From: CAVSRC01 sp963762605
Lineage (GTDB): Bacteria > Pseudomonadota > Alphaproteobacteria > Rhizobiales > Kaistiaceae
DNA length: 64,000 bases
Reading direction: 5' to 3'
NCBI GenBank assembly: GCA_963762605.1
Contig: CAVXLJ010000019.1
Coordinates: forward strand, 310,001-374,000
Shown piece after piece: positions 8,754 to 16,973 of this stretch (position 1 is its first letter; every line of letters begins with the position of its first letter). The notes beneath the pieces were generated by a model. The model was not told the DNA's origin and did no database searches. It worked only from the letters and a program-made list of their open reading frames with translations. The translations under genes were made by a program, and so were the position numbers.

Positions 8754-9416
8754 ATGCACAACCCGCAGTGGGCGGCCGTCGACCGCTATTTCGAAGAACA
8801 GCTCATCGGCGAAGACGCGGCGCTCAAGGCGGCCCTGGCCGCCGTCGATTCGGCCGGTCTGCCGGCGATCAGCGTCGCCGCCAATATGGGCAAGCTGCTG
8901 ATGATGGTGGCGTCGATGGTCGGCGCCCGCCGCATTCTCGAGATCGGCACTCTCGGCGGCTACTCGACCATCTGGATGGCGCGCGCCCTGCCGCAGGACG
9001 GCCGCCTGATCACGCTGGAGATCGATCCGCACCACGCCAGGGTGGCCACGGCTAATATCGCTTCCGCCGGGTTGTCGGCACGGGTCGACATCCGTCTCGG
9101 CCCGGCGCTGGATTTGCTGTCGCTGCTCGCCGATGACGGGCCGTTCGACCTGATCTTCATCGACGCCGACAAGTCCAACAACGCCGCCTACCTGGAATGG
9201 GCGCTGAAGCTGTCCCGTCCCGGAAGCGCCATCGTCATCGACAACGTCGTGCGCGGCGGCGCGGTCGCCGAACCGTCAAGCCGGGATGCCAGCGTCATCG
9301 GTGCCCGCAAGGTCACCGAGATGATCGCCGCCGAGGCGCGGCTCACCGCGACCGCCCTGCAGACCGTCGGCGCCAAGTCCTATGACGGCTTCATATTGGC
9401 GCTGGTGACCGCGTGA
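8754..9416 (+). CDS. O-methyltransferase (family 3, catechol-OMT-like)
   Basis: A 220-residue SAM-dependent methyltransferase. RRILEIGTLGGYSTIWMAR (about residues 62-80) is the SAM loop. LITLEIDPHHARVATANI is motif II, and FDLIFIDADKSNNAAYLEWA carries the Asp that binds the divalent metal. AIVIDNVVRGGAV supplies the Asp-Asn pair that completes the metal site. The family methylates vicinal hydroxyls of small phenolics or related acceptors; the acceptor here is unknown. The stop is 3 bases from the convergent thuB-like gene. Confidence 0.88.
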   Translation: MHNPQWAAVDRYFEEQLIGEDAALKAALAAVDSAGLPAISVAANMGKLLMMVASMVGARRILEIGTLGGYSTIWMARALPQDGRLITLEIDPHHARVATANIASAGLSARVDIRLGPALDLLSLLADDGPFDLIFIDADKSNNAAYLEWALKLSRPGSAIVIDNVVRGGAVAEPSSRDASVIGARKVTEMIAAEARLTATALQTVGAKSYDGFILALVTA

Positions 9417-9419
9417 ATC

Positions 9420-10481
9420 TCAATCCAGCCTTACCCCGCCATGGCTGCGGTCGCCGGCCTCCAGGCACAGGTCGAGGATGCGCTGGATCTTCGCCGCCTG
9501 GCGGAAGTCGGGATTGGAATGCGCGCCGGTCTGCACCGATTCGACGAAGCGCCGATAGATCGTGCGCACCGGCGGGCAGGCCACCTCGCGCCAGGTCATG
9601 GTGTGGACGTCGTTGCCGACGCAGCGTCCGAGCCACGACTTGTCGCCGGTGGTGATCATCTGCAGGCCGCCCTTCGAGCCGAACAGGTCGAGACGCAGCG
9701 TGTTGGCATACCCGGTGCCCCAGCGCGTGGCGTGGATGACGCCGAGTGCGCCGTTCTTCAACTCCACCGACATGGCGAAGGAGTCGTTGGCGTCCAGCAC
9801 GTAATCACCGATGCGCCCGCCATCGGCCTTGTGGAAGGACTTGGCGCGGCTCTCCATCCACACGATGTCGTTGGCGCAGGCATAGGTGGCGAAATCGACG
9901 ATGTGGATGCCGATGTCGCCGATCACGCCGTGGCTGCCATGGCCCGACGACAGGCGCCACAGCCAGCGGTCCTCGCTCCGCCAGTCGCCCCAGTGGTTGC
10001 CGACCAGCCAGCTCTGCAGGTAGGACGCCTCGAAATGGCGGATTTCGCCGATCTCGCCGCTGACCACGATCTCGCGCGCCTTCTCCACCGCCGGCGAGCC
10101 GCGATAGGTGAGGTTGACCATGTTGATCACCCCGCGCTTCTCCGCCGCCTCGGTCATCTCCAGCGCCAGCGGGTAGGTCGTCGCCAGCGGCTTCTCGCAC
10201 AATATGTGCTTGCCGGCGGCGATCAGCTTCATGGTGGTCGGATGGTGGACGGCGTCCGGCGTGACGTTGGCGGCCGCGTCGAATTCGCCCCAGGCAATCG
10301 CCGAATCGAGATCGGTGAAGCGGTGCGCGATGCTGAAGTCGTCGCAGAAAGCGTTGAGACGTTCCTCCTGCGGCTCCACCGCCGCCACCAGCGCGACGCC
10401 GGGAAGGACGCGAAAGGAGCGGGCGTGCTGGTGGGCCATCCCGCCGGTGCCCACGATCGCCAGCCGAACCAGTTCGCTCAC
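9420..10481 (-). CDS. thuB: Gfo/Idh/MocA-family oxidoreductase, ThuB-like
   Basis: A 353-residue NAD(P)-dependent sugar dehydrogenase. The Rossmann motif VGTGGMAHQHA lies at about residues 9-19. CEKPLATTYPLALEM (about 95-110) is the family signature that carries the catalytic Lys. GDIGIHIVDFATY contains the substrate-site Asp and His. The start is a GTG. It lies 8 bases downstream of a thuA-like gene. In Sinorhizobium meliloti ThuA and ThuB act together in converting trehalose and related disaccharides to 3-keto derivatives. The symbol rests on this pairing; family membership is certain, the substrate is inferred. No thuEFGK importer adjoins it. Confidence 0.8.
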   Translation of the reverse strand: MSELVRLAIVGTGGMAHQHARSFRVLPGVALVAAVEPQEERLNAFCDDFSIAHRFTDLDSAIAWGEFDAAANVTPDAVHHPTTMKLIAAGKHILCEKPLATTYPLALEMTEAAEKRGVINMVNLTYRGSPAVEKAREIVVSGEIGEIRHFEASYLQSWLVGNHWGDWRSEDRWLWRLSSGHGSHGVIGDIGIHIVDFATYACANDIVWMESRAKSFHKADGGRIGDYVLDANDSFAMSVELKNGALGVIHATRWGTGYANTLRLDLFGSKGGLQMITTGDKSWLGRCVGNDVHTMTWREVACPPVRTIYRRFVESVQTGAHSNPDFRQAAKIQRILDLCLEAGDRSHGGVRLD

Positions 10482-10489
10482 GACCGGCC

Positions 10490-11275
10490 CTAGCGGAAGC
10501 CAGCTTCACCGGATGCGTGCAGGCGCGGGCCCTTTTCCGCAATCGGCTCCGGTGCCTTGTCGACCGGAACGTTCGGCGCGTTGGTGATTCCCTTCCAGGC
10601 GGACGCCGGATTTGCGGCCCACTTCACCGCGTTGCGCAGCACCATCTGCACGTTCGCGTCGTGGTAGATTGGATAGACCTCGTGGCCCGGCGAGAAATAG
10701 AAGATGCGCCCGCCGCCGCGTTGATAGGTGACGCCGGAGCGGAACACCTCGCCGCCGTCGTACCAGCTGATGAACACCGTCTCCATCGGCTCGGGGATGG
10801 TGAACGGCTCGCCATACATTTCGGTTTGCTCGACGACGAAGCTCTCCCCCAACCCTCTTGCGATCGGGTGATTCCGGTTGATCACCCACACGCGTTCCTT
10901 TTCGCCCGCCTCGCGCCACTTGAGCGAACAGGGCGTGCCCATCAGCCGCTTGAAGATCTTCGAGAAGTGGCCGGAGTGCAGCACGATCAGGCCCATGCCC
11001 TCCCACACCCGTTCCACCACTCGCTCGACGATCGCGTCGGATACCTGGCCGTGGGCCCTGTGGCCCCACCAGGTCAGCACGTCAGTCTCGGCCAGCCGCT
11101 CCACCGTCAGCCCGCACTCGGGCTGTTCGAGGGTCGCCGTCGTCGCCGTGATCTCGGGATCGGCGTTGAGCGCATCGGCGATGCAGCCGTGCATGCCCTT
11201 GGGATAGATCTCCCGTACGAGCGCGTTCTCGCGGTCGTGGACGTTCTCTCCCCAGACGGTAGTGCGGATCGTCAT
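10490..11275 (-). CDS. thuA: ThuA-family trehalose-utilisation protein
   Basis: A 261-residue ThuA protein with a glutamine-amidotransferase-like fold. TTVWGENVHDRENALVREIY at the N-terminus, VLTWWGHRAHGQVSD, IVLHSGHFSKIFKRLMGTP and FYFSPGHEVYPIYHD are strongly conserved in rhizobial ThuA. Length equals the family norm. It starts at ATG 11275 with GGAG 8 bases upstream. It precedes the ThuB-like dehydrogenase, so the pair forms a two-gene operon. It probably assists 3-keto-disaccharide formation or processing; the biochemical role of ThuA is still poorly defined. Confidence 0.87.
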   Translation of the reverse strand: MTIRTTVWGENVHDRENALVREIYPKGMHGCIADALNADPEITATTATLEQPECGLTVERLAETDVLTWWGHRAHGQVSDAIVERVVERVWEGMGLIVLHSGHFSKIFKRLMGTPCSLKWREAGEKERVWVINRNHPIARGLGESFVVEQTEMYGEPFTIPEPMETVFISWYDGGEVFRSGVTYQRGGGRIFYFSPGHEVYPIYHDANVQMVLRNAVKWAANPASAWKGITNAPNVPVDKAPEPIAEKGPRLHASGEAGFR

Positions 11276-11585
11276 CAGTAGTCTCCGGAAATAAATGACA
11301 CGGCGCGGCGCACGCCGCCCGGTTTGCGATCGGGTGACACGCGCCGCGGGACGGCATTGCTTGTGAGCGGACCCCCGGCCTGTATCGACCAGAGCCTATA
11401 CGCAAACCGTGCCGGCTTGCACGGGCTTTGTCGGCTACCGGCCGCATCATGCTGGCCAGCCGCCGCCGCACAGGCTAGATAGGCCAACCCCCCGATTCAC
11501 GTGCGGTTTTCATCGCGCCGTCGTTTCGGTGCAACACAACGTTAATACAGCCGGGTTATCCCGGTCCGGCTGAGAGGGATTGCCA
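11276..11585. other. 310-base intergenic region between thuA and the micropeptide genes
   Basis: No conserved protein is visible in any frame. It must hold the thuA promoter (minus strand) and the leader of the first micropeptide gene. The right third is AT-richer, with CAACACAACGTTAATACAG at 11530-11548, and GGTTATCCCGGTCCGGC ahead of the GAGAGGGA ribosome site at 11572-11579. Confidence 0.4.
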
Positions 11586-11675
11586 ATGACCTTGTCGTTT
11601 CGCGTTGTCGTGTTTCTGGTTCTGACTATCGCTTCGACCGCTGTTTTGGCGCTGCCTTATCTGACGATCCACTAG
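11586..11675 (+). CDS. 29-residue single-pass membrane micropeptide, copy 1
   Basis: ATG to TAG encodes 29 residues beginning MTLSFRVVVFLVLTIAS and ending LALPYLTIH. A single basic residue precedes a hydrophobic helix of about 20 residues, so an inner-membrane peptide is likely. GAGAGGGA lies 6 nt before the ATG. The main support is the second ORF 121 bases downstream, which has the same length and the shared pattern M-(T/S)-L-x-x-R-(V/I), then FL, AS, AV, and ALPYL near the C-terminus. I recognise no named family. It could also be a released signal-peptide-like leader. Confidence 0.6.
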   Translation: MTLSFRVVVFLVLTIASTAVLALPYLTIH

Positions 11676-11796
11676 AATAACTCCAAAATTAGACTTGCCG
11701 GTTCGTACGGTGGGCCGGCACACCTGTGACCGCCATCACCGCAAAGGGATGCCGGCTGGTCCATATGAGGCAGCCAACCCGTTTCAGGTAAGAACG

Positions 11797-11886
11797 ATGT
11801 CCCTGCCGCTTCGCATTGCCGCTTTTCTCGCCATCAGCGCCGCTTCCTTGGCCGTTTTCGCGCTGCCTTATCTTGGCCTTCAGTAG
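11797..11886 (+). CDS. 29-residue single-pass membrane micropeptide, copy 2
   Basis: A paralogue of the ORF at 11586 of identical length: MSLPLRIAAFLAISAAS... ending FALPYLGLQ. The nucleotide sequences have diverged much more than the peptide pattern, and substitutions between hydrophobic residues dominate, which is what selection on a membrane helix would leave. AGGTAAG is positioned as a ribosome site 6-12 nt upstream. It lies 334 bases before xylF in the same direction, so it could be a leader of the sugar operon or independent of it. Confidence 0.58.
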   Translation: MSLPLRIAAFLAISAASLAVFALPYLGLQ

Positions 11887-12220
11887 CGAAATGCCCTGCC
11901 GATCGCTCGAATCGACAATCGGGCAATCTTGCGCCCGGGCGAACCACCGCTGCGTGTTCCACCGACAGAACGCAGGCTTCGGCAGGCTTTCGTATGGTAA
12001 ATTGCGACATGCTGACCGTGACCGCTCGTCAGCCCCTGATATAGCTTGCAAAACAGACACTTTCCTCGATATGGTGCACCCGCGCTGAGGCCGCGTGTGC
12101 GGCAAGCGTATGCAAGGTATCGGCGAACCATCGTGTAGGCGCCGAAGGACAGTTTTTTGGCTTGCTGGGGCGATACCCAGTAAATTTCAGTGTTGGACTT
12201 CTTTTTTACGGGAGGAACTC
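11887..12220. other. 334-base regulatory region upstream of xylF
   Basis: This gap should contain the xyl operon promoter and operator. The inverted arms GCTGAC (12011-12016) and GTCAGC (12028-12033) lie just upstream of a sigma-70-like promoter at 12046-12075. A T-rich stretch CTTCTTTTTTACGGGAGG leads into the xylF ribosome site. No conserved protein is seen. A regulator gene such as xylR is not adjacent. Confidence 0.4.
12046..12075 (+). promoter_or_regulatory. Possible sigma-70 promoter of the xylF operon
   Basis: TTGCAA and TATGGT are separated by 18 bases, each 4/6 to consensus, 146 bases before the xylF ATG. The inverted repeat GCTGAC...GTCAGC at 12011-12033 lies directly upstream and could be an activator or repressor site. 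This rests on consensus matching by eye only. Confidence 0.3.
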
Positions 12221-13258
12221 ATGCGGAAGCTACTGGTAACATCCATTGCGGCGATCGGCCTGATCGCGTCGGCCAGCGTGTCGATGGCGCAGATCGTCGT
12301 CGGCGTTTCCTGGAATAACTTCCAGGAAGAGCGCTGGAAAACCGACGAAGCGGCAATCAAAGGCGTGCTCGACGCCGCCGGCGCCAAGTACATCTCGACT
12401 GACGCCCAGTCTTCTGCTTCCAAGCAGCTGACCGACGTCGAGAACCTGATCTCGCAGGGCGCCAACGTCCTGATCGTCCTCGCCCAGGACACCGACGCCA
12501 TTCAGCCGGCCGTTCAGAAGGCCGTCGACAATGGTATTCCGGTGATCGGCTACGACCGCCTGATCGAGAATTCGAAGGCCTTCTACATCACCTTCGACAA
12601 CAAGGAAGTTGGTCGGCTCCAGGCGAAGTACGTCTTCGCAGCACAGCCGACAGGCAACTACGTCATCATCAAGGGCAACTCGGCTGACCCGAATGCCGAC
12701 TTCCTGCGTTCCGGCATCGAAGAAGTCATCGGCCCGTCGGTGAAGGACGGCAAGATCAAGATCGTCGGCGAATCCTACACTGATAACTGGGATCCGGCGA
12801 ACGCCCAGAAGGAAATGGAGCAGTTCCTGACCGTCAACGACAACAAGGTTGACGCCGTGGTCTGCGAGAACGACGGCATGGCCGGCGGCGTCGTTGCCGC
12901 TCTGGCAGCCCAGGGCTTGGCCGGACAGGTTCCGGTTTCCGGTCAGGACGGCGACCATGCCGCTCTGAACCGCGTCGCCCTCGGCACGCAGACCGTGTCC
13001 GTGTGGAAGGACTCCCGTGCGCTCGGCAAGTCGGCCGCTGAGGCTGCTCTCGAGCTCGCCAAGGGGACCGCGATGGACAAGATCCAGGGTGCCGTGATGT
13101 TCGACGGTGGCCCCAAGCACGTCAAGATGACGTCGCTCTTCCTGAAGCCGGACCCGATCACCAAGGACAACCTCAGCGACGTGATCGACGCTGGCTGGAT
13201 CACCAAGGCCGAGGTCTGCAAGGGCGTGAAGCCCGGCACCGTGAAGGTGTGCGACTAG
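12221..13258 (+). CDS. xylF: D-xylose-type periplasmic binding protein
   Basis: A 345-residue family 2 (RbsB/XylF-like) sugar-binding protein. The signal peptide MRKLLVTSIAAIGLIASASV ends near SMAQ. VGVSWNNFQEERWKTDEAAI is the N-terminal strand typical of XylF, followed by DAQSSASKQLTDVENLISQG and GIPVIGYDRLI. YTDNWDPANAQKEMEQFL and VCENDGMAGGVVAAL are the second-lobe ligand segments, with QDGDHAALNRV. The start is ATG 12221 behind GGGAGGAA, which is a very strong site. It is the first gene of xylF-xylH-xylG. Xylose is the likely ligand, but other pentoses are possible. Confidence 0.92.
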   Translation: MRKLLVTSIAAIGLIASASVSMAQIVVGVSWNNFQEERWKTDEAAIKGVLDAAGAKYISTDAQSSASKQLTDVENLISQGANVLIVLAQDTDAIQPAVQKAVDNGIPVIGYDRLIENSKAFYITFDNKEVGRLQAKYVFAAQPTGNYVIIKGNSADPNADFLRSGIEEVIGPSVKDGKIKIVGESYTDNWDPANAQKEMEQFLTVNDNKVDAVVCENDGMAGGVVAALAAQGLAGQVPVSGQDGDHAALNRVALGTQTVSVWKDSRALGKSAAEAALELAKGTAMDKIQGAVMFDGGPKHVKMTSLFLKPDPITKDNLSDVIDAGWITKAEVCKGVKPGTVKVCD

Positions 13259-13277
13259 TCCTGAACGGCTGAATAAT

Positions 13278-13308
13278 GTCTGCGCCGCGCCTAGCGCGCG
13301 GCGCAGAC
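13278..13308 (+). terminator. Strong intercistronic hairpin between xylF and xylH
   Basis: A perfect 13-bp GC-rich stem GTCTGCGCCGCGC / GCGCGGCGCAGAC with the loop CTAGC and no U-run. It lies 19 bases after the xylF stop and 34 before xylH. It probably protects the xylF 3' end or attenuates read-through, so that binding protein exceeds permease. Confidence 0.65.
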
Positions 13309-13342
13309 GGCCTTCTGTCTGCGCAATATCGGGTAATACAAA

Positions 13343-14704
13343 ATGGCTGAGGCCACCGGTACGACCGGCCCCGCGTCAGTTGGTGGCGTGAACAGGCGCC
13401 CCACCAACCTGCTGGTCGCCTTCATGCGTGCCACCGAGATCGATCCTCGCATGCTCGGCATGATCGCGGCACTCGCGCTCATCTGGTTCGGCTTCCAGGT
13501 GATGACGTCCTGGCGCCTGTCGGGCAATCCCTTGGCGCTGAGTCAGGGCGTCTTCCTGACCCCCCGCAACCTGTGGAATCTCTCGGTGCAGACCTCCGTG
13601 GTGGCCATCATGGCGACCGGGATGGTGCTGGTCATCGTCTCCCGCAACATCGACCTGTCGGTCGGTTCGTTGAACGGGTTCCTGGCGATGATCATGGCCA
13701 AGGTGCAGATCGAGATCATTCCGCACTATGTCGGCTACGACTGGCCGCTGACCTGGATCATCACCGTCGCCTTCGGGATCGCGGTCGGCGCCACGATCGG
13801 CGCCTTGCAAGGCTTCGTTATTGCCTTCTTCGGCATACCCGCCTTCATCGTCACCCTGGGCGCGCTGCTCATCTGGCGCGGCGCGGCGTGGTGGGTGGCC
13901 AGCGGCCGTACGCTGGCGCCCATGGACACCACCTTTGCCAAACTCGGCGGTGGCGGTTTCGGCTCCATCGGCGAAACGCTCAGCTGGGTCGTCGCCGCGA
14001 TCGCCTGCGTTGCCATTATTATCGCCATCATCAATGGCCGCCGGCAGCGCGTGAAATTCGAATTCCCGCTGCGCCCCGTCTGGGCGGAGTTCACGCTGGC
14101 CTTTATTGGCTGCGGGGCGGTGATCGGCGCCATCGCCATCATCAACGCCTATCCAATGCCGATTGGCCTGGCGAAGCAGTATGCGTCGCTCCACCACATT
14201 CCATGGCCGGCCGAAGGCGGCCTTTTCCTTTCGCTCGGCCTGGCGATCCCGGTGCTGATCGCGATTGGCGTCGGCGTCATCGTGACGTTCCTCGCCACAC
14301 GCACGCGCTTCGGGCGCTACGTCTTCGCCATCGGCGGCAATCCAGAAGCTGCCGATCTCGGCGGCATCAACACCCGCTGGATCGTCATGAAGATCTTCAT
14401 CCTCATGGGGATCCTCTGCGCCATCGCCGGCATGGTTGCCTCGGCTCGCCTCAACGCAGCCACCAATGCCCTGGGTACCAACGACGAACTCTACGTCATC
14501 GCCGCCACGATCATCGGTGGCACGTCGTTCGCCGGCGGCATCGGCACCGTGCCCGGTGCCATGCTCGGTGCGGTGGTCATGCAATCGCTGCAGTCGGGCA
14601 TGCAGTTGATGGGCATCGAGTCGCCGTTGCAGAACATCGTCTCTGGTCTGGTTCTCGTGATCGCTGTCGGCATCGACACCGCGTATCGCAGACGGGCCAA
14701 GTAG
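13343..14704 (+). CDS. xylH: Xylose-type ABC transporter permease
   Basis: A 453-residue inner-membrane permease of the BPD_transp_2 (XylH/RbsC) family, with about ten or more hydrophobic segments. VVAIMATGMVLVIVSRNIDLSVGSLNGFLAM (about residues 87-117) contains the hallmark IDLSVGS. GIPAFIVTLGALLIWRGAAW follows it. TRFGRYVFAIGGNPEAADLGGI is the loop that meets the ATPase, and ATIIGGTSFAGGIGTVPGAM is the conserved C-terminal signature. It works with XylF and XylG. Its length equals the longer XylH group with a central insertion of additional helices. The ribosome site is weak. Confidence 0.93.
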   Translation: MAEATGTTGPASVGGVNRRPTNLLVAFMRATEIDPRMLGMIAALALIWFGFQVMTSWRLSGNPLALSQGVFLTPRNLWNLSVQTSVVAIMATGMVLVIVSRNIDLSVGSLNGFLAMIMAKVQIEIIPHYVGYDWPLTWIITVAFGIAVGATIGALQGFVIAFFGIPAFIVTLGALLIWRGAAWWVASGRTLAPMDTTFAKLGGGGFGSIGETLSWVVAAIACVAIIIAIINGRRQRVKFEFPLRPVWAEFTLAFIGCGAVIGAIAIINAYPMPIGLAKQYASLHHIPWPAEGGLFLSLGLAIPVLIAIGVGVIVTFLATRTRFGRYVFAIGGNPEAADLGGINTRWIVMKIFILMGILCAIAGMVASARLNAATNALGTNDELYVIAATIIGGTSFAGGIGTVPGAMLGAVVMQSLQSGMQLMGIESPLQNIVSGLVLVIAVGIDTAYRRRAK

Positions 14705-14732
14705 GCGTCTTGAGAATTAGGAGTAGCCAGCA

Positions 14733-15521
14733 ATGGCCGATGACAGCGTACCGCTCGTCGAGATGCGCAACATCTACGTCTCGTTCGGCGGCGTTCATGC
14801 CGTCGAGAACGCGTCGATCTCGCTCCATGCGGGCGAGGTGGTCGGCCTGGTCGGCGGCAACGGTGCCGGCAAGTCGACGCTGATGAAGGTGCTCTCCGGC
14901 GCCTATCACGCCGATTCCGGGCAGATCCTCGTCAATGGCGCGCCGGTTGCGATCAACAACCCGCGCGATGCAAAGGCGCTGGGCATCGAGACGATCTACC
15001 AGAACCTGGCGCTCGCCGATAACGTCGATGCGCCGGCCAACGTCTTCCTCGGCCGCGAGATGCTCAGCCGCTTCAACACGCTCGACGATGTGGCCATGGA
15101 GCATGCCACGCGTAAGGTGATGGGCCGCCTCAATCCCCTGTTCAAGGGCTTCAAGACGCCGGTCGCGGCGCTGTCCGGCGGCCAGCGCCAGTCGGTGGCC
15201 ATCGCCCGCGCGATTTACTTCAACGCCCGCATCCTGATCATGGACGAGCCCACCGCCGCGCTCGGGCCGGCCGAAACCGCCCAGGTGCGCGACCTCGTCA
15301 AGCAGCTCAAGAAGGAAGGCATCGGCATCTTCCTCATCAGCCACGAAATTCACGACGTTTTCGACTTGGCGGATCGCATCACGGTCATGAAGACGGCGCG
15401 CATGGTCGGTACGGTCAGCAAGGATGACGTCGATACGGACCAGGTGTTGGGCATGATCATCGGCGGCACGGTGCCGCCGGGCGTGACGATCACCAACGCT
15501 TATTCAGAGGCGAGGGCATGA
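14733..15521 (+). CDS. xylG: Single-domain sugar ABC transporter ATPase
   Basis: A 262-residue cytosolic ABC ATPase. Walker A is GGNGAGKSTL (about residues 43-52), the Q-loop region is IYQNLALADNV, the signature is LSGGQRQSVAIARA, and Walker B is ILIMDEPTAALGP, followed by the switch His in LISHEIHDVFDLAD. E. coli XylG has two fused ATPase halves (about 510 residues). This one has a single domain, as in the FrcA-like group of rhizobia, so the transporter should use a homodimer. Its stop overlaps the start of the di-haem gene in ATGA, indicating translational coupling. Confidence 0.92.
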   Translation: MADDSVPLVEMRNIYVSFGGVHAVENASISLHAGEVVGLVGGNGAGKSTLMKVLSGAYHADSGQILVNGAPVAINNPRDAKALGIETIYQNLALADNVDAPANVFLGREMLSRFNTLDDVAMEHATRKVMGRLNPLFKGFKTPVAALSGGQRQSVAIARAIYFNARILIMDEPTAALGPAETAQVRDLVKQLKKEGIGIFLISHEIHDVFDLADRITVMKTARMVGTVSKDDVDTDQVLGMIIGGTVPPGVTITNAYSEARA

Positions 15522-16973
15522 CGCATGGATCTCGCGGGCTGGCACGGCGACACCAGACTCGGATAGGGGCAGCGGCACTCTGCGCGGCTTTGCTGGCGGT
15601 CGCTCCGGCCGCCGCCGGCGACAATGTGCCGTGGGCCGAGAAGGCGATCCACAGCCATGTGGATTTCACCCAGTTCGAGGGGATGCTGACCGTCGATCAG
15701 TTCCACAAGCTGATCGCCGACGGAAAGGCGCTGTTCACCGCACGCTTCACCACGGCCGACGGCCTTGGCCGCCCGATGGCCACCCAGGCGATCATCCCGA
15801 CGCTACGCAAGCTTCGAGCCGACATCACGTTCCAGCGCACATCGGGGCTCGAACTCGAACAACTGCCAGAGCTGCCACAATTTGCCGGTGACCGGCGGCG
15901 CTGCGGATTTCACCGCCAACGCCTTCATCTCCGAGGGTTTCGAGAGCACCGATTTCAATACGCTCGATCCGCAATTCTCCAACGAGCGCGGTTCGGTCAG
16001 CCTGTTCGGCGACGGTCTCATCGAATTGCTCGCCCGTGAGATGACGGCGGAATTGCGCGCCGAGCGCGACAAGGCGGTCGCCGCCGCCCGCAAGAGCGGC
16101 CAGCCCGAGACGGTGAGCCTCTCGTCCAAGGGCGTCGATTTCGGCAAGCTCACCGTGATGCCCGGCGGCCTGGTCGATTTCTCGGCGCTTCAAGGGGTCG
16201 ATTCGGACCTCATCGTGCGTCCCTTCGGTCGCAAGGGGGTCTTTGGTTCGCTGAGGCAGTTCACCGTCAATGCCGGCAACCTCCACCTCGGCCTCGAAGC
16301 GAGCGAACGCTGGGGCAAGCGCTGGACCGGAACCGACGATTTCGACGGCGATGGCGTTCCCGACGAGTTGTCGCCCGGCGATGTCTCGGCGCTGGTCGCC
16401 TTCCAGGCGACCTTGCCGCCGCCCGGCCGCATGGTGCCCAGCGATCCGGCTTGGCGCGATGCCGCGGCCCGGGGCGAGAAGGTGTTCACCGCCATGGGCT
16501 GCGACACCTGCCATAAGCCCTATCTGCCGCTCGACAGCCTCACCTTCACCGACCCGGCGCCCTACGACACCGCCGGCACCCTGCGCCGGGGCGAGGTCGC
16601 CAAGCCGATCTCCTATGACCTCGGCATGCTCGATTACGCCAAGACGCTGCCGCGCAACGACAAGGGCCAGATCCTGGTGCCGCTCTTTGCCGACCTGAAG
16701 CGTCACCACATCTCCGACGCCGAGGTCAGCCGGCTCGGCAATGAGCTGCTCGCCCAGCGTTTCGTCGAGCGCGACGTCTTCATCACGACCCCGTTGTGGG
16801 GCGTCGGCTCGACCGCGCCTTACGGCCACCGCAACGACATCACCACGCTCGACGGCGTCATCCGCGCCCATGGCGGGGAGGGGCGCCAGGCCCGCCAGAA
16901 CTATATCGACGCCACCGACAGCGAACGGTCCGATCTCATCGCCTTCCTGAAAACCCTGGTGATCCAGCAATGA
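15518..16973 (+). pseudogene. Di-haem oxidoreductase (DUF1111/DHOR family), frameshifted near 15,850
   Basis: Two overlapping frames encode one protein. The first, from ATG 15518, carries a signal peptide (AALCAALLAVAPAAAG) and runs to PTLRKLRADITFQRTSG. The +1 frame continues with SNNCQSCHNLP, the first haem-binding CxxCH, and ends normally at 16973. One extra base within GGGGCTCGAACTCGAAC explains the break. The rest contains the second haem site CDTCHK (about 100 residues from the end of the mature protein's last third) and TTPLWGVGSTAPYGHR. The family consists of periplasmic MauG/peroxidase-like electron carriers. Either the gene is broken or there is a sequencing indel. Both neighbours overlap it by 4 bases, so the locus looks otherwise intact. 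Confidence 0.8.
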
